This document shows, piece by piece, positions 23,247-36,355 of a stretch of DNA of 64,000 nt (position 1 is its first letter; every line of letters begins with the position of its first letter). The stretch comes from Trichoderma breve (taxonomy: Eukaryota; Ascomycota; Sordariomycetes; Hypocreales; Hypocreaceae). The position numbers and the translations under genes were made by a program. The notes below the pieces were generated by a model. That model saw nothing but the letters and a program-made list of their open reading frames with translations, was not told where the DNA came from and did not search any database. The DNA lies in contig NC_079235.1 of NCBI RefSeq assembly GCF_028502605.1, positions 2,418,001 through 2,482,000 of the forward strand, given 5' to 3'.

Positions 23247-24305
23247 TGTGGAAAACTGGCTTGATGGCTAGTGTCTCTCAAGAAGATTTGCGAGTTTATT
23301 GTGTTGAAGTCTGAGAGTGTTGTGTTGGAAGAGTTGTGGAAAGTTGAAGGGAGAAATTTAACAGCGGAGACAAACAGAGCCACAAGATCAGCTCCCAAAA
23401 GGCGGTGGTGAATTTGAGCAAAGGGCATGATTCACTTTCGGCTCACTTGAATGTGGAAACAATAGGCTTGTTAGTGGGGTACTCTCACTTCTTAACAAAC
23501 AAAAGTGAAGTGTCCACGCTTTCATGACCGCTGAAATGTTGTTTCTGTTTGCCAGCTGGTGCCCCTGCGTGTGCAGATAGTAACACCGTATCTCTATGAT
23601 TGTCAGGGATCAAGCTAGGGATCATGAATGAACAAAATAAGTAAGGGGGGAAGAACACAAAGAGACCAAAGGCACTGAGTTCAAATGCAACGAAGCAAGC
23701 CTTATAACTGAAATCTGGATTGTGATGAAGATTGAGAGAGAATGACTAGACAGGGGAGCAAGGGGGAGAACTAGCTAGGTGAAGTGGAGTTACAGGATGA
23801 TGATGATGGTTAAAACCGCTGAGCTCATGATCATAGGTGATACTCGCAACGTTGTGACCGTCGTGGCTCAGAATTGGAACTACCTATATAGAGAGGTAAA
23901 ATGATATCAGAAACTCGCACTATATAACGAATTATTTCTTTGCTGTGGTAGACTTAATATCAGAGAGAACGGAAGGGCAAACAAGAGAGCTGATACTCGA
24001 GTGCCCAATATTCGAAACGGAAGATAAACAGGTGATTATCGGTTTACCAGAGATCCAGAGCAGTAAGATCTGGATGGTGCCACGGTATAATAACAGTCTG
24101 CTATTCATTGATTTCAATATCTATTCTATTTAGTCAAGAGTATTATTTCTACACTGGGAGCTAGATCTATAGAAGGAAGATCCAGCTCAGGTATCTAAAA
24201 AAGAATCATCATCTACGCAACCAGCTACTCAAATCCTAAATAATTATTTTCAGTCTTATTTTCACAGTTAGGACAAAAGAGCCACATTGCTAATCTATGC
24301 ATAAT
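23247..24305. other. Intergenic, no gene seen
   Basis: Promoter side of the helicase gene, then AT-rich sequence. Several short frames are open but none resembles a protein family. Confidence 0.4.
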
Positions 24306-24492
24306 GATTAGTAGAGGAATATAGCCATAGCAGTAGATATTAGAATAATATGTTAACAGTAGCAGATACTAAAGTATAATATAGTGTATATAGTAGTAGA
24401 TACTAGCATGATATAGGTAGTAGCAGATACTAGAATAAAGCATTCTATAGTTGGAGAACGGAGAATTTAATGTTGATAGTAGTATATACTGT
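24306..24492 (+). repeat. 29-base-type tandem array, forward orientation (array B-left)
   Basis: GATTAG/GATATT/GATACT words begin at 24306, 24336, 24365, 24399 and 24426, with spacing of 30, 29, 34 and 27 bases. Units are more diverged than in array A but keep the AGTAGCAGATACTA core. An isolated related unit (GGAGAAAATAGCGATAGTG) occurs again near 25014. Confidence 0.7.
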
Positions 24493-25632
24493 TGAGGGAG
24501 ACTATCACCGACGAGGCTTCAACGCCGCGTTGCTTTCTACACATCTCTACCCTCGCATCACAAGCTCAACTGTTAACAAGATCAACTGTTAACAAGATCA
24601 ACCTCAACGATGCTTCCGGCGACTCCTCCCAACCTCTCGTTGGTGTACGCTAACTTATGCCCGACACCGCGATTGCCGCCCCCGCAGATCGAGATCGGAG
24701 ACACTCCCGTCGGCGTCTCTCACCCCCATTACACGTCTGCCGTAAAAGCCGTTAAAGGCTATTGAGCTCAGACAGTGAACATGAATCACAGCGACTAAGA
24801 CGAGTACAAAATTATATTGATCGACAGCGCGTCCATAATCCAGAAGTCTGGTGTTGACGTGCCCTCGAACCATCGAACGACTCGCGCGTTCAAGGCGAAG
24901 CTCTCCTGGGCCGAGTATATCTTCGTTCACGCTATCTAAAAGCAAGGCACGCTGCCCCTCAACAAGCAGGCTGCTGGCTTCTTCGATACTGGAATAAAAT
25001 ATTCCATAGTAGGAGAAAATAGCGATAGTGACGGAGGCTTAAAGAGCTGAGTGCAGGCATTGATAATTATTTTATATATATAGGTCATCACGATGTAAGT
25101 AAAATGTTTCCTTTCTCATCCTGCTCTGATACTTGAACCTCATACACTCAGTGAAGTTTTGTTGCTTGGATGATCACCGCCCTGAGCGGGTGCAAGATAC
25201 TGACAAGAGTGAGTCATCGAAGATTCTAGAGCCTACGGTCAAATTTTCGAGGGAGGATGAGCTGTCAACCTGACTGAGCTTCATGAGATTGTAAGAGCGC
25301 TGTGAAACCGACAGGTCAAGGTGGAGGATGAGAGAGCTGGACTCAATGTACCTATATACAGTGGGAGAAGAAGAACTTGATTGTTGAACTAGATAGATAC
25401 AATGAGTTGGAAGCGTCACTTTGCATTCCTATCCCTGTTATGGAGCATGGCGTGAAGCTCTCAAGAGCAATACACGATGCAGGTCATTATAGCTCTCTGG
25501 GTCTAAATACGGGTAACAAACGAGGCTTAGATGTGTGTCCACGATGCCTTCTAGTTCACAAGCGCACTGGGCTGGGTGAAGAAGAAGAAGAATCACAAAT
25601 TCTATGCATATTGATTACTATTTGACCTCGCC
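24493..25632. other. Decayed sequence with fragmentary coding texture
   Basis: A 16-base unit (TCAACTGTTAACAAGA) is tandemly doubled near 24565-24600. Around 24762-24855 a plus-strand frame gives a charged, coding-like run (SSDSEHESQRLRRVQNYIDR) that ends in a stop. No intact gene can be built. It could be an old transposon or gene relic; the family is not identifiable by eye. Confidence 0.35.

Positions 25633-25659
<27 letters not shown>
25633..25659. repeat. Poly(A) tract of 27 bases
   Basis: An uninterrupted A27 run, flanked by CGCC and GTCTTTTTTC. It could be a simple homopolymer or the tail of a retroposed sequence; no retroelement reading frame is visible next to it. Confidence 0.8.
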
Positions 25660-25663
<4 letters not shown>

Positions 25664-26143
25664 TTTTTCTCTTCCATTGTCTTTTTGTATGCTGCTCTGT
25701 AGCTTCAAAGTCGTCAATTCAATCTCACCAACATCCACTCTAGGGTTCAGCGCGATTCCACTTCAGGCTTGGATTTCTCTAGCCTTCGTGCCTATTTTTG
25801 GCACTATAAAGCCCGACTGAGTCCGAAAAAGCAGCAGCAAAGACAAATATCCAAAATCGGAATGGCTATACAAGCGCTGACTCACGCCAGTAGAAACTGT
25901 GAACAAAGAGAGGGCATGGGGATAGTCATTAGTGGAAGCTTTAGTCCAAGGCTGTTTCAAGCTTATGTACGGAGGATGAGCCGCAGCACATCCCCCTGAA
26001 ATACGAAGTAAGGCTGACGGGAGTTTAATGCATACTGGCTTCAATGCAGGAGTTTCTAAATAAATATCCAGACAGCCCCCAGACGGCGCTTAGATCTTCG
26101 TCAACTCTCCTCCATCTCTCCCGTCACTTCACAGACAATAGCC

Positions 26144-27487
26144 ATGATGACTTCGTCATTCCCGTTGATGTCGTTCCCCGAAGAGATTATCGAAAACATA
26201 TGCCGACAACTGGCCAACTATCCACGATCACGCTATAGCCCAAAGCCTCTGTCTAACCTCTGCCAAGCATCAAAGACTCTCTATCGCATCGGCACACCTG
26301 TACTTTATTCTTGCTTCGATTCCAGCGAGCGCTTCAAGAAACTTTCCGATTTCCTTCGAACCATTGCCCTGCGCCCTGAACTTGGCGCGCTGGTACAGGA
26401 CTTATATCTTAACGCGTTTTACTGGACCGAATTCGACAAGAGTCACACCGAAGCCTTTGAGCTTGCGACAAAAAGGCTGGGCGTAAGTCTCGATGGCTGG
26501 ATGGAAAACAACCCGTGGGAGGCCATATCGCAGCTCGTCATCGCCTACACGCCGAATGTGAGGTCCATGGAAGTCATAGCGCACGAGGTTTACTGTGATG
26601 AGGGCGTTGGGGCTTTCACACTGCTTGAGCAAATGGCCGCTCAGGTTCCTAGACAAGTCTCACTACCGCATCTGCGTCGACTCCGCGTGGGCCATGACGA
26701 CTGCCGGCAGATATCTCTCGGATACTTTGGGGGGATTCTTGAGCTTGCACCTGGTGTAACAGAGATTACGGGCGACCCAATCTATGGCTTCCATTGCAAC
26801 GAGAAGAATGTGAATGATCGTATAATTCTCGACAATGTAACCCGTTTATATCTCAAGGGTGGTCACATATCCAGGAGGCAACTAAATGAGATAGTCTCGC
26901 GCTGCCAAGCCCTGGAGTACTTCAAGTACACATATCACTCTATCTACGCAGGCCTTGGCGAAGATTGTGTGACTCCAAGAGAAATCATCGATATGCTGAG
27001 GGAGCACAACCACAACGACACTCTCCGCTCAGTCTACATTGATCTAGGATTTCGGGAAAGAGCGGCCACCGACACCTTGTCCTTTTCTGGCTTATGCAGT
27101 GATGGTGACCAAATCCTGTCTCTCAAAGATTTCACACGACTCAAGAATTTCCATGTCGATGGCAGCTCAGTCCTATTTCCAGCTGTCCAGGCGCCAGACT
27201 ACCGCACCGATATCCTGATCAACATGTTACCTGGTTCTATACGTCGCTTTCAACTTACCAACACGCAAGGAGAATCTGTCGCAAATATGATGACTTTGGC
27301 AACATCGCTTACTGACTTCCCGCTCCTTAAAGAGATATTTTTGACGGGAAATAGCACAAACGGGCCACTGGGCGATGTGGAAGTGGAGTTGGATGAATCG
27401 GAGATGAGCCTGCTGCGCAAAGTTCTAGATGATAATGGGATACGACTCGAAGATGCGTGGAGCGACGATGAGTCTGATGAACTATGA
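26144..27487 (+). CDS. F-box protein, 447 aa
   Basis: Single exon from ATG 26144 (a second ATG follows at once) to TGA. Residues about 8-55 match an F-box (MSFPEEIIENICRQL, then LSNLCQASKTLYRIGTPVLYSCF). The rest is Leu-rich with spaced LxxLxL-like strands (LPHLRRLRVGH, VTRLYLKGGHI), as in fungal F-box proteins with degenerate leucine-rich repeats, and it ends in an acidic tail (SDDESDEL). Such proteins bind Skp1 and present substrates to SCF ubiquitin ligases; the target is unknown. It lies between array B-left and a related reverse array at 27647-27775, the same bracketed arrangement as the 3562-4709 gene. Confidence 0.82.
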   Translation: MMTSSFPLMSFPEEIIENICRQLANYPRSRYSPKPLSNLCQASKTLYRIGTPVLYSCFDSSERFKKLSDFLRTIALRPELGALVQDLYLNAFYWTEFDKSHTEAFELATKRLGVSLDGWMENNPWEAISQLVIAYTPNVRSMEVIAHEVYCDEGVGAFTLLEQMAAQVPRQVSLPHLRRLRVGHDDCRQISLGYFGGILELAPGVTEITGDPIYGFHCNEKNVNDRIILDNVTRLYLKGGHISRRQLNEIVSRCQALEYFKYTYHSIYAGLGEDCVTPREIIDMLREHNHNDTLRSVYIDLGFRERAATDTLSFSGLCSDGDQILSLKDFTRLKNFHVDGSSVLFPAVQAPDYRTDILINMLPGSIRRFQLTNTQGESVANMMTLATSLTDFPLLKEIFLTGNSTNGPLGDVEVELDESEMSLLRKVLDDNGIRLEDAWSDDESDEL

Positions 27488-27646
27488 CATGTCGGCTTGT
27501 GAGAATGCGGAGTTGCTCAGTAAGTCTGGGCACGGGCGCGTAGGTATAGATTATGTTTATTAGTTAAGAGGTAGTTTATGAAACGAATGTATTCCATGTA
27601 TCAAGGTTATAGACTTGGCTCTACTATCTAACCCCTAGGCGTCGAG

Positions 27647-27775
27647 AAATAAGCACTCTTTTCTGATATCTGTTATTATCGTTACTCTCTTTCACTACCG
27701 CTACTCTCTTCTACTATCGCTATTCTCCTCTGCTATCCCACTTTATGCTATTATCGCTAATTTCTTCTAGACTTC
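27647..27775 (-). repeat. Short tandem array related to the 29-base family (array B-right, about 19-base period)
   Basis: Read on the plus strand, units of the form GCTACTCTCTTCTACTATC follow one another with about 19-base spacing (around 27674-27735), with looser copies on either side. The reverse complement GATAGTAGAAGAGAGTAGC shares the ATAGTAGAAGA stretch of the 29-base unit, so it is probably a shortened relative in reverse orientation. Confidence 0.6.
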
Positions 27776-28670
27776 TTTTGATTATGTCTGCTGAATTTGT
27801 GACATGAGACTCTGAATAGCCAAAATGGGGTACTAGTAAGCAAATCCTTCAACAATCCCTTCTCTGCGATGGATTCCAATTCTAACAGATCCTAGCGCCA
27901 CTACTCGTGTTTCCAATGCAATCCAGCTCTCATCTGGAGGACAGCGATGGGTTGGTATGTGGACGCCGCCCTCTCCAAGGAGCGCTCAATGAGCCGCCAG
28001 ATACAAAGAAGATCTCTTCGAGCTGGACAAGCTCACTGTTTCTGACCGCCGTGACAAGAAACCAAGAATATTGGACCCGTCTGGTCTCACCAAATATGGC
28101 GCAATCTCAACTACTGCGAGCTCTTTGGATGAAGGTGGGTGGGATCCATATTAATGCCAAATACTTCAAAAGTAAACCATTCTGTTACGCAAGCCTGGAC
28201 AGCAGTGACTCTTTCGTTCTCGCCGCCTTTTCAGTATGCAAATAGATCTAAAGCACAGGCCGCCGCGTATGCTACATCATCAAATATAAACTACTTGTTA
28301 CCTAAAGCCAATATGATCACGGTTCTCCACCATTACGGTGCCACCGTGACTTGAGACTTGAAGATCGGCTACGTTTTCAGCTATGCCTTTGCTCCCTGCA
28401 TCGATCCGGTGTAACGAAGCTGTCTATCGTATTTTAAGTTGCAAAGAAAAAGAACACATATTGAAACTGGTGTGTAAGGGAAGATGGGAACCATGTATGT
28501 GGAGAAATCCACGCTGTCTAGCAGCTTAGCAGTTCAGCAACTATGAGAACGCATCCAAACCTGAGGCTCTACTGCCCATACAATAGTAACCCAAATATAC
28601 GTTAATGAGACAATAGGTTACACTTATAACCTCATATATAGGGACAAAAATAGCAAAAAAAGGAAAAGAA
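27776..28670. other. Intergenic, no supported gene
   Basis: A plus-strand frame at about 27916-28136 runs into a GTGGGT donor-like site and might be a first exon or a relic, but no continuation or family could be recognised. Confidence 0.3.
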
Positions 28671-28789
28671 ACATACAACAGCCGGTGTTCGCCAGTGGTC
28701 ACCCACCTGACTACTAATCTGCCTCTCATTCGCTTGACTCTGGGAGAGCGGACGGGATCCCGTATTTTCGAATGGATATGGTCGTATGT
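28671..28789 (-). rRNA. 5S ribosomal RNA gene, second divergent type
   Basis: 119 bases on the minus strand, starting ACATACGACCATA at 28789 and ending GGCTGTTGTATGT at 28671. It shares the ends, the GGCAGATTAGTAGT block, GGTGGGTGACCAC and GCGAACACCGGC with the 17617 copy. Helix II differs almost wholly in sequence (TCCATTCG with CGAATGAGA) yet pairs over eight bases around one bulged A. T-rich sequence follows downstream on the same strand. CAAGC directly precedes both copies. It could be a pseudogene, but loss of function would not be expected to preserve complementary changes. Confidence 0.8.
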
Positions 28790-30464
28790 GCTTGATGTTG
28801 GGTCAATTCGGCTTGTGAGAGATCCGAATGTTGAGTCGGGAGAGAGGTGTAAGCATCGGGCTGTATATCCCCTGTCGCGATGCCCCAAAACAGGTGGGCG
28901 CGAACACAGTGCCTGACGGCCTCCTACTGAGGAAAAATAACACTCAATAAGATAAAAACCATTCAATAAAATGATTTGAAGCTGTTATTAATTTATCAAA
29001 TGGATGAAGATATGTGTATGCCTCGTAAATGTATGTGGCGTGCAGTCTGTTGGCCTGAATCATCCCTCACGGTAATCACTCCAATGTAACTCACCGTTTT
29101 ACTGCATTAGTCAATCAAAATTTCGTCAGCTATGAATTTTCTTAATAGCCCATAATGTGATACTTTACATAGACCAATTAATTTGTAAAATTTGTGACTA
29201 TGTTTGTTGTAATGGGCTAGGTATTTCTTAGACTTGTCCTCAGCTGCGCTACCATCAACGACATATCATTTGCTTTTTCACCATTGCTTATCGCACTATG
29301 TAAATCTGAAGCAAAGCGGGGTATTTTTATTATTTGAGACCTACTACTGAACTTGAAAAAACTCTCCAAGCATTCACACTGCAACAATACCTCTGAGAGC
29401 GCTCAGCGCAACTCCTCCCCTCTCATGGACGAGCATCCTATGCAATAACCAGTCATGTTTTCCCTGAATCGTTGTCTCCCCTGAATCATTGTCTCCACAA
29501 TGACGACTGTTTCTGAAACTCTTCAGCTGCATCTTCTAATGCACGTAGCCGCCAGATATAGTTGCCAATTTGTGGAGTCCACCACCCACACACATCTGTT
29601 GCATCTCCCTCCGTCCACAATCACGAGATATACAGAGCGAAAGCCAATCCTTTAAACTATTAAATTATAGCTGAACATCTCATTAGAAACCACTTACGTG
29701 CTGTACCGTTGATATCCTCGTCTTCCAATCATGCCGCTGTAGTCAGCCACCTGCTAAGTCCGCAGGAAACCGTTATCACACATGCACTAATAAAACACAG
29801 TGAATACGGCATACTACTACATCGGTCAAGCGATATATACTCTGAGGCAACCCACCCACTCATGATTGGGTTGCATCAATGTCATCCTCCTGGCACTTAT
29901 ATGGAGGGTTATTATACAAATATGGGAATATGTCCGCAGTTGATGCACATTGTGAATGATACCAGACGTAAAACCCCCCTCGTTCAACTTTCGTGGTGAT
30001 CTCACTTCAGGCTTGTGATCGTACGCGAATTCACGAGAGCCGGGGTCATATCGCGTAGCCAGCGCGTAGCCAGCCTCGCCTGTGACCCCCGCATCCTAAT
30101 CCATCTGGGCCTGCATATAAATACATAATCCTGCCTTCAAAGCCACAAAACCAGGATATTTGTTGAAACCGGCTTGAATTTGGGCGGGGTACCTTGTCTT
30201 GATATCCTGGGATGCTTGAGCTGAATCCTCAGTGAGCTGAGGCAATATTCACCGCTGAGGGGGAGGGCAAGAGAAAGTGAGCTATCAAATGTTACGTGGT
30301 AACCTTGTAAATGTATTGCGCAGTGCGATACAAAGATCTCTTATCTGTATAGCTTGTCTCTCTCTATTTCAAACTATAAATACTACCATTGGCTCCCATC
30401 ACGTCCCAATCAACCCAGACAACTCGAGACAGCCCAAGATAACTGGGGGGGAAACACTCTTAAA
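28790..30464. other. Intergenic, AT-rich, upstream of the P450
   Basis: No gene supported; the 29709-29999 frame has no recognisable content. A 12-base unit (GCGTAGCCAGC-like) is doubled near 30053-30076. Confidence 0.4.
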
Positions 30465-32173
30465 ATGTCAAACTTTGTTATAGCCCAGGGCATTATCGTC
30501 CTGATCGGCGTCCTTGTTTATTCTCTTTTCTTTCGCAAAAAGCGAGAGGCCCTTCTGCCTTTACCGCCTGGCCCAAAGCCAATCCCCATTCTCGGCAATA
30601 TCAGGGACGGCCCACCCCCTGGAGTACCAGAGTTCGAGCACTGGGTTACTTTCAAAGACAAATACGGTCCTATAAACTCTGTAAGCGTATTGGGCCAAAC
30701 AGCGATTCTGCTTCACGACAAAGAAGATGCTGTTGAGCTGTTGGAGAAATTGTCATTAAAGACTGCTTCACGGCCCCAACTGAATTTCATGAGAATTTGT
30801 GGCTATGATCGGTGGTTGGCTGGAATGCAATATAACGACCAGTTCCGATTGTTTCGCAAACTTATTCACAAGCAACTCGGAACCAAGCACCTAGCGAGTC
30901 AATACGTCGATACTCAAGATGTTGAGTCGAAGCGTTTTCTGCTACGGATTTTGATGGATCCCCTCCATCTATTTAAACATATAAAAACGTATGAAAAATC
31001 TTCCTATATTACTACGAGCATTAAACTCTGGAGAAAATAAATGGTTCACCTGCTAATAATCCGTATAGACAGACGGCTTCTACTATATTGAAACTCACCT
31101 ATGGCTACTCAGCAGAGCTACACGGCCCAGATCCCCTGACTGCTCTGATTAACAAAGTTGTGGATAACGCTTCCGCGATTTTAATTCCTTTTTCATGGGC
31201 TGTTGATCTTTTTCCATTCCTCTCGTATCTACCTGACTGGTTCCCAGGCTTTAAGCAAACTGCTCGCGAATGGAGAGGGCTGCTTGATGCTTCTGCTGAC
31301 ATCCCTTACGCTTTCGCTAAGCAGCAAATGGAAAAGGGCTCGTATCAGCCATCGTACATAACCAAACTCATCAGTTCCTTCAAGGAAGAAGGCAAAGAGA
31401 TTGATGAAGAGTTTGATGAAGCCATTCGATGGACAGCGGGAGTCATGTTTGCCGGCGGGGCAGATACTACAGTCTCGACTATCAAAACATTCTTGCTAGG
31501 CATGGTCTTGAACCCCGACGTGCAGCGAAAAGCTCAAGAGGAAATCGACAGAGTGGTGGGCACTCACCGTCTCCCCGAAGCCAGCGACGAGGAAAGCCTG
31601 CCCTACGTTGCAGGCGTGATTAAAGAAGCACTTCGAACTTTCCCCGTCGTACCCATGGGCCTGCCTCACGAAGCTGCGGAGGATATAATCTTTCGAGGTT
31701 ATCGCATTCCCAAAGGTTCATTTTTACGCCCTTGTGTGTGGTGGTATTTGCACGATCCGAAAACATACGCAAACCCTTCGAAATTTGATCCTGAGCGGTA
31801 TCTCGAACCTCGGAACGAGCCAGACCCCATGGAGTCGTTTGGATATGGCCGGCGAATATGCCCTGGCAGATTTCTCGCGCATGAAGGTCTGTTCATCACA
31901 ATCTCACGATTATTGGCGACCTTCACCATAAGCAAAGCAATGCATGAGGGGAAGCCAGTTGATTTCGAACCCAGACATGTAACAGATGGTGCGCTGGACC
32001 ATCCGGCAGATTTCCCCTATAGTATTGCTCCGAGAAGCGAGAAGCATGCGGAAATGATCCGAAGAGTAGAAGTAGATCACCCGTGGGATGGGGGCAGCGC
32101 GAGAGATATTCAAGGGAATGCTATATTTGACAAGTTCAAGGCGGAGTGCGCCGCTGGAATAAGCACCTACTGA
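30465..32173 (+). CDS. Cytochrome P450 monooxygenase, 542 aa
   Basis: Exons 30465-30988 and 31069-32173, with an 80-base intron (GTATGA donor, GCTAAT branch, TAG acceptor) joined in frame. Start ATG 30465 gives an ER anchor helix (FVIAQGIIVLIGVLVYSLFF), then a charged KK stretch and the proline hinge LPLPPGPKPIPILGN. Further motifs are the I-helix AGGADTTVS, the K-helix ExxR in KEALRTFP, and the haem loop FGYGRRICPGR with Cys about residue 439. General features resemble fungal P450s of the O-methylsterigmatocystin-oxidoreductase type, but the substrate is not predictable. An upstream in-frame ATG at 30354 lacks family character. Its only secondary-metabolism neighbour is a carrier-domain fragment. 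Confidence 0.9.
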
Positions 32174-32232
32174 ACCATGATGGAGAAACTTTGGCGGCAA
32201 GGTCGTTTACAGCTATAGTACCTAGATTGATC

Positions 32233-32610
32233 CTACTTCATACAGGCAAATGACCAATGCAATATTCGATTCAGTGCTGTCATAATCGTTCTCGTAGACT
32301 TTTCACCCAAGACCCGGGTCGGCGACATGTTCTCCTTATCTGTAGTCATGCTAACAACGTTGTAATCAGATGAGACAGCCAACGGTGAAGCCATGTCAAC
32401 TAGATCAGCAATTCCCGCTGCCGTGGAGATGTAGCGTAGCTGACGATATGTTGAATCAGGAAGATGAAACTTGGTACATAGTAAATGCTTAAATCGCATA
32501 AAACCGAGTGAATCCAAGCCCAAATTTGCCAATGGCGCATTTACATCGAGCACCTTTACATACCCCAAGTACATTATCAATGATTGCACCAACTGCGGAT
32601 ATGCTGTGTA
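32233..32610 (-). pseudogene. Orphan acyl/peptidyl carrier-domain fragment
   Basis: A minus-strand frame reads through VLDVNAPLANLGLDSLGFMRFKHLL and on to a terminal region ending CMK and a stop. LGLDSL is the phosphopantetheine attachment motif with the modifiable Ser. The frame is open further upstream (to about 32704) but has no ATG and no ketosynthase, acyltransferase or adenylation sequence. It looks like the last domain of a lost polyketide or peptide synthase, adjacent to the P450. An AG before 32592 could be a splice acceptor, but no donor exon is recognisable. Confidence 0.5.
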
Positions 32611-33034
32611 TACAAATGGAATGCAGCTTAAGCTAATTAATAGGTGGAGCTGTGTCGCGTTACAATTCCGTGCACACGATGAAACTTGGTGTGCAAAGAG
32701 TTAATTGAGGGTTCGTGCTTTTTTTTTCTTCTCTCTTTCGTATCCTAGCATCCTTCTCCCTCCGTGACTCCCGAGATAGATAATTTGTTTTTCTCTCTCT
32801 ATGTAGTATGTGCAAAACTTGCAACAACTCGTAAAGACCATCCATAATTTGTCATGTAAACTCATACCCAGCAAATCCACTTCCCATTGTTCCCTGTCGA
32901 CCAAAAAAAAATGGTAGAAAAAAATAACTCCAAGAGGTTGTGGCAAAGTTCCAGATCTTGGAGCCACAGTGCTCACATGCCAGCGAATCCAAACATGCGG
33001 TTTTGTCCGTGATGTATTTTTACTCGGGTTTTGT

Positions 33035-34180
<1,146 letters not shown>

Positions 34181-36355
34181 TTCGAGCTTCTGTGATTGAC
34201 CTCCTTCTTCTGTTCCTGTTCCTGTTCCGATTCCTATTCGCGTCTCCGCCTTGAGCTGTCGTCGGTGCTTCTCGAAGCTCCTTGTTGAGTGATTCGGACG
34301 ACGAACGGAGCTTTCCGCTGCGATGGGGTTGCGATGCGATGCGATGCGCTACAAGACGACGAGCTGCAATGTCAAGGTGCAAGTGGCCAGCAAAGGACAG
34401 CGACGGCGCCCAGTCTCACAGGCAGGGTCTGACAAGGTCGAATTGAGTGGGAGAAGCGCAATTGTGCGACGAGAATCACGGCGAGAGGAGGGGCGAGGGA
34501 GGAAATTCCCAAAGGTCGTGACCTCAGAAAAGCTCGGATTCTTACATACCACTGTGTCCTTTCCAAATCCCGTGATGGTGCAGGCTCCGAGGTGTCCACT
34601 TTTAACTCTGGCAAGCCAGTGGAGTCGGGCTTCGAGTTTGATCATGATCCCCCCCAGCTTTGCGCAGGTACCTGCCGCTTCCCCTCCAGCGACTTTGGTG
34701 GGCGGTGCAAAGGCTAGCGACGGGGCGTGTAGCTTTGCCCAGGGATGCAGGTAGCGAGGCAAAAGCAAGCCCCCTTCTGGCGCCAACTCTGTGACAATGG
34801 CTGTGGACTGGCGCGACAGAGCACAAGTACATTGCTGGTACAGGCACTGCGTGACGCCGAGGGTCGGGTACCTTCTCGGTACGGCTTAAAACCGACGAGC
34901 CTGTCCGTGATTGCATCTGATCCATCCATCTAATACATCACAGCCCGCCCTTACATGTGGGCTCCGACTGCACCGACAAGGTAGGTCGGTAACTAAAGCG
35001 CATACCTTAGTTGCTTAGTAGGAGGGAATAGTAGCTGGAACCTCCCTAATTAGGGCCCGTGGCGAGGCTTGAAAGGGCCCCAGTAAGCCCATAGCCGCAG
35101 AGAGCTTGACTTGGACAAGCATCCATGGATGATGTGTGGAAAAGCTACGCACGCCATTACTACGGGCTGCCACGGCAAGCGGGGGTGAAGCAGCGCCAAA
35201 AATAAACTAATTCAAGGTTACTAGCCATGGCGGCAGAGCATTTCTTGGCAGTTGAGTGCTTGCAGCGGCCCTTTTGCCGTTTTGCTTAGGTTCATATTGC
35301 TTGATCGATTTGAAATGCCGTCAGAATGCTACTGGGTACCCATGTTCTAGTGGGGTTGAGTGAGGTATGAGGTATGAGGTACTTCGGGTGCGATGAATGG
35401 AAATGAATGCCCAACGGCAAACAATCGAATCAACAATCATCCATTGAATCCATTCTTATTGAGGCGCTATTGACTTAGCATCTTAGGTTTGCCGGGCAGC
35501 ACAGCCCTACCAACTCATGCTTTGCGCTTCTCAACACGGACCAGATCCGATCCGGAAGATTAAGGGAAAACCCCAAACAAAAGCCCCCAACGGCATCTCT
35601 TCTTCCGATTTCTGACCTGTTATCCGCTATAGGTAACTAGCAGGTCTGATACTATTTTCTAGCCTCTTCTAGGCCATCACCAGCATCGGATAGTTCAGGT
35701 GAGAGGTACCTCGTCGTCACAAGTGCTCACCTGCCTAAACAATCGCCCCTCGTGCGATGGACCATCCAGTCCCCTCTTTTACAGAGATTTCAGAGGCTGT
35801 CTCGCCCTGCATGGTGATGCCCGCAGCGGAACATTGGAACTTTTATTCAATGTCCTAAACTGAGCAGGTCGTAAAGTTCTTGGTACAGGACACCTATCGT
35901 CAAAGTACCTTGCCTGCACAGGGCGCCACTGCGGTCCGAGACATGTGCATGCTTAAACACCATAAATGGTGGGTCAAGCATACGGTATGCATTGTTTGTA
36001 CTATCGATTGACGTTATGGAGTACCTGGTAAGCGTAAACCACCTGCTAAGGTCATCTCGTACTATTTCGTAGAGTGAGAAAATGCGTGACGGTTGATTAC
36101 GTGGGATTGACCATTTGTGGCTGTGATGGATGATGGCAATGCCAGTGCTGCTTTATTTATCCGTGCTATTTCTCATTACTTGCGGTATTTGGCATCTACC
36201 TTATTCTAACATAAACATGACCGACCTTCAGGGCGCGTAAAGAGGCACAAGAGCACATACCACGTGTCTACTTATCCAAGCGCTTAGTATCTCATCTCAT
36301 ACCATCTCTCCCAGATTACAGCATACAGTATGCCGTCAGATTCCTCCCGCTCTCC
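34181..36355. other. Intergenic, 2.2 kb, no supported gene
   Basis: Upstream region of Erv29. Frames near 34320-34930 are open on both strands but carry no family signal. Nothing else recognised. Confidence 0.4.

Noticed and set aside
30354..30464. Upstream ATG extending the P450
   Set aside because: It adds a polar segment ahead of the membrane anchor, which P450s of this type lack; ATG 30465 gives the normal N-terminus.
34349..34786. Overlapping open frames on both strands upstream of Erv29
   Set aside because: GC-rich sequence leaves frames open on both strands; no domain, splice structure or start context supports a gene.
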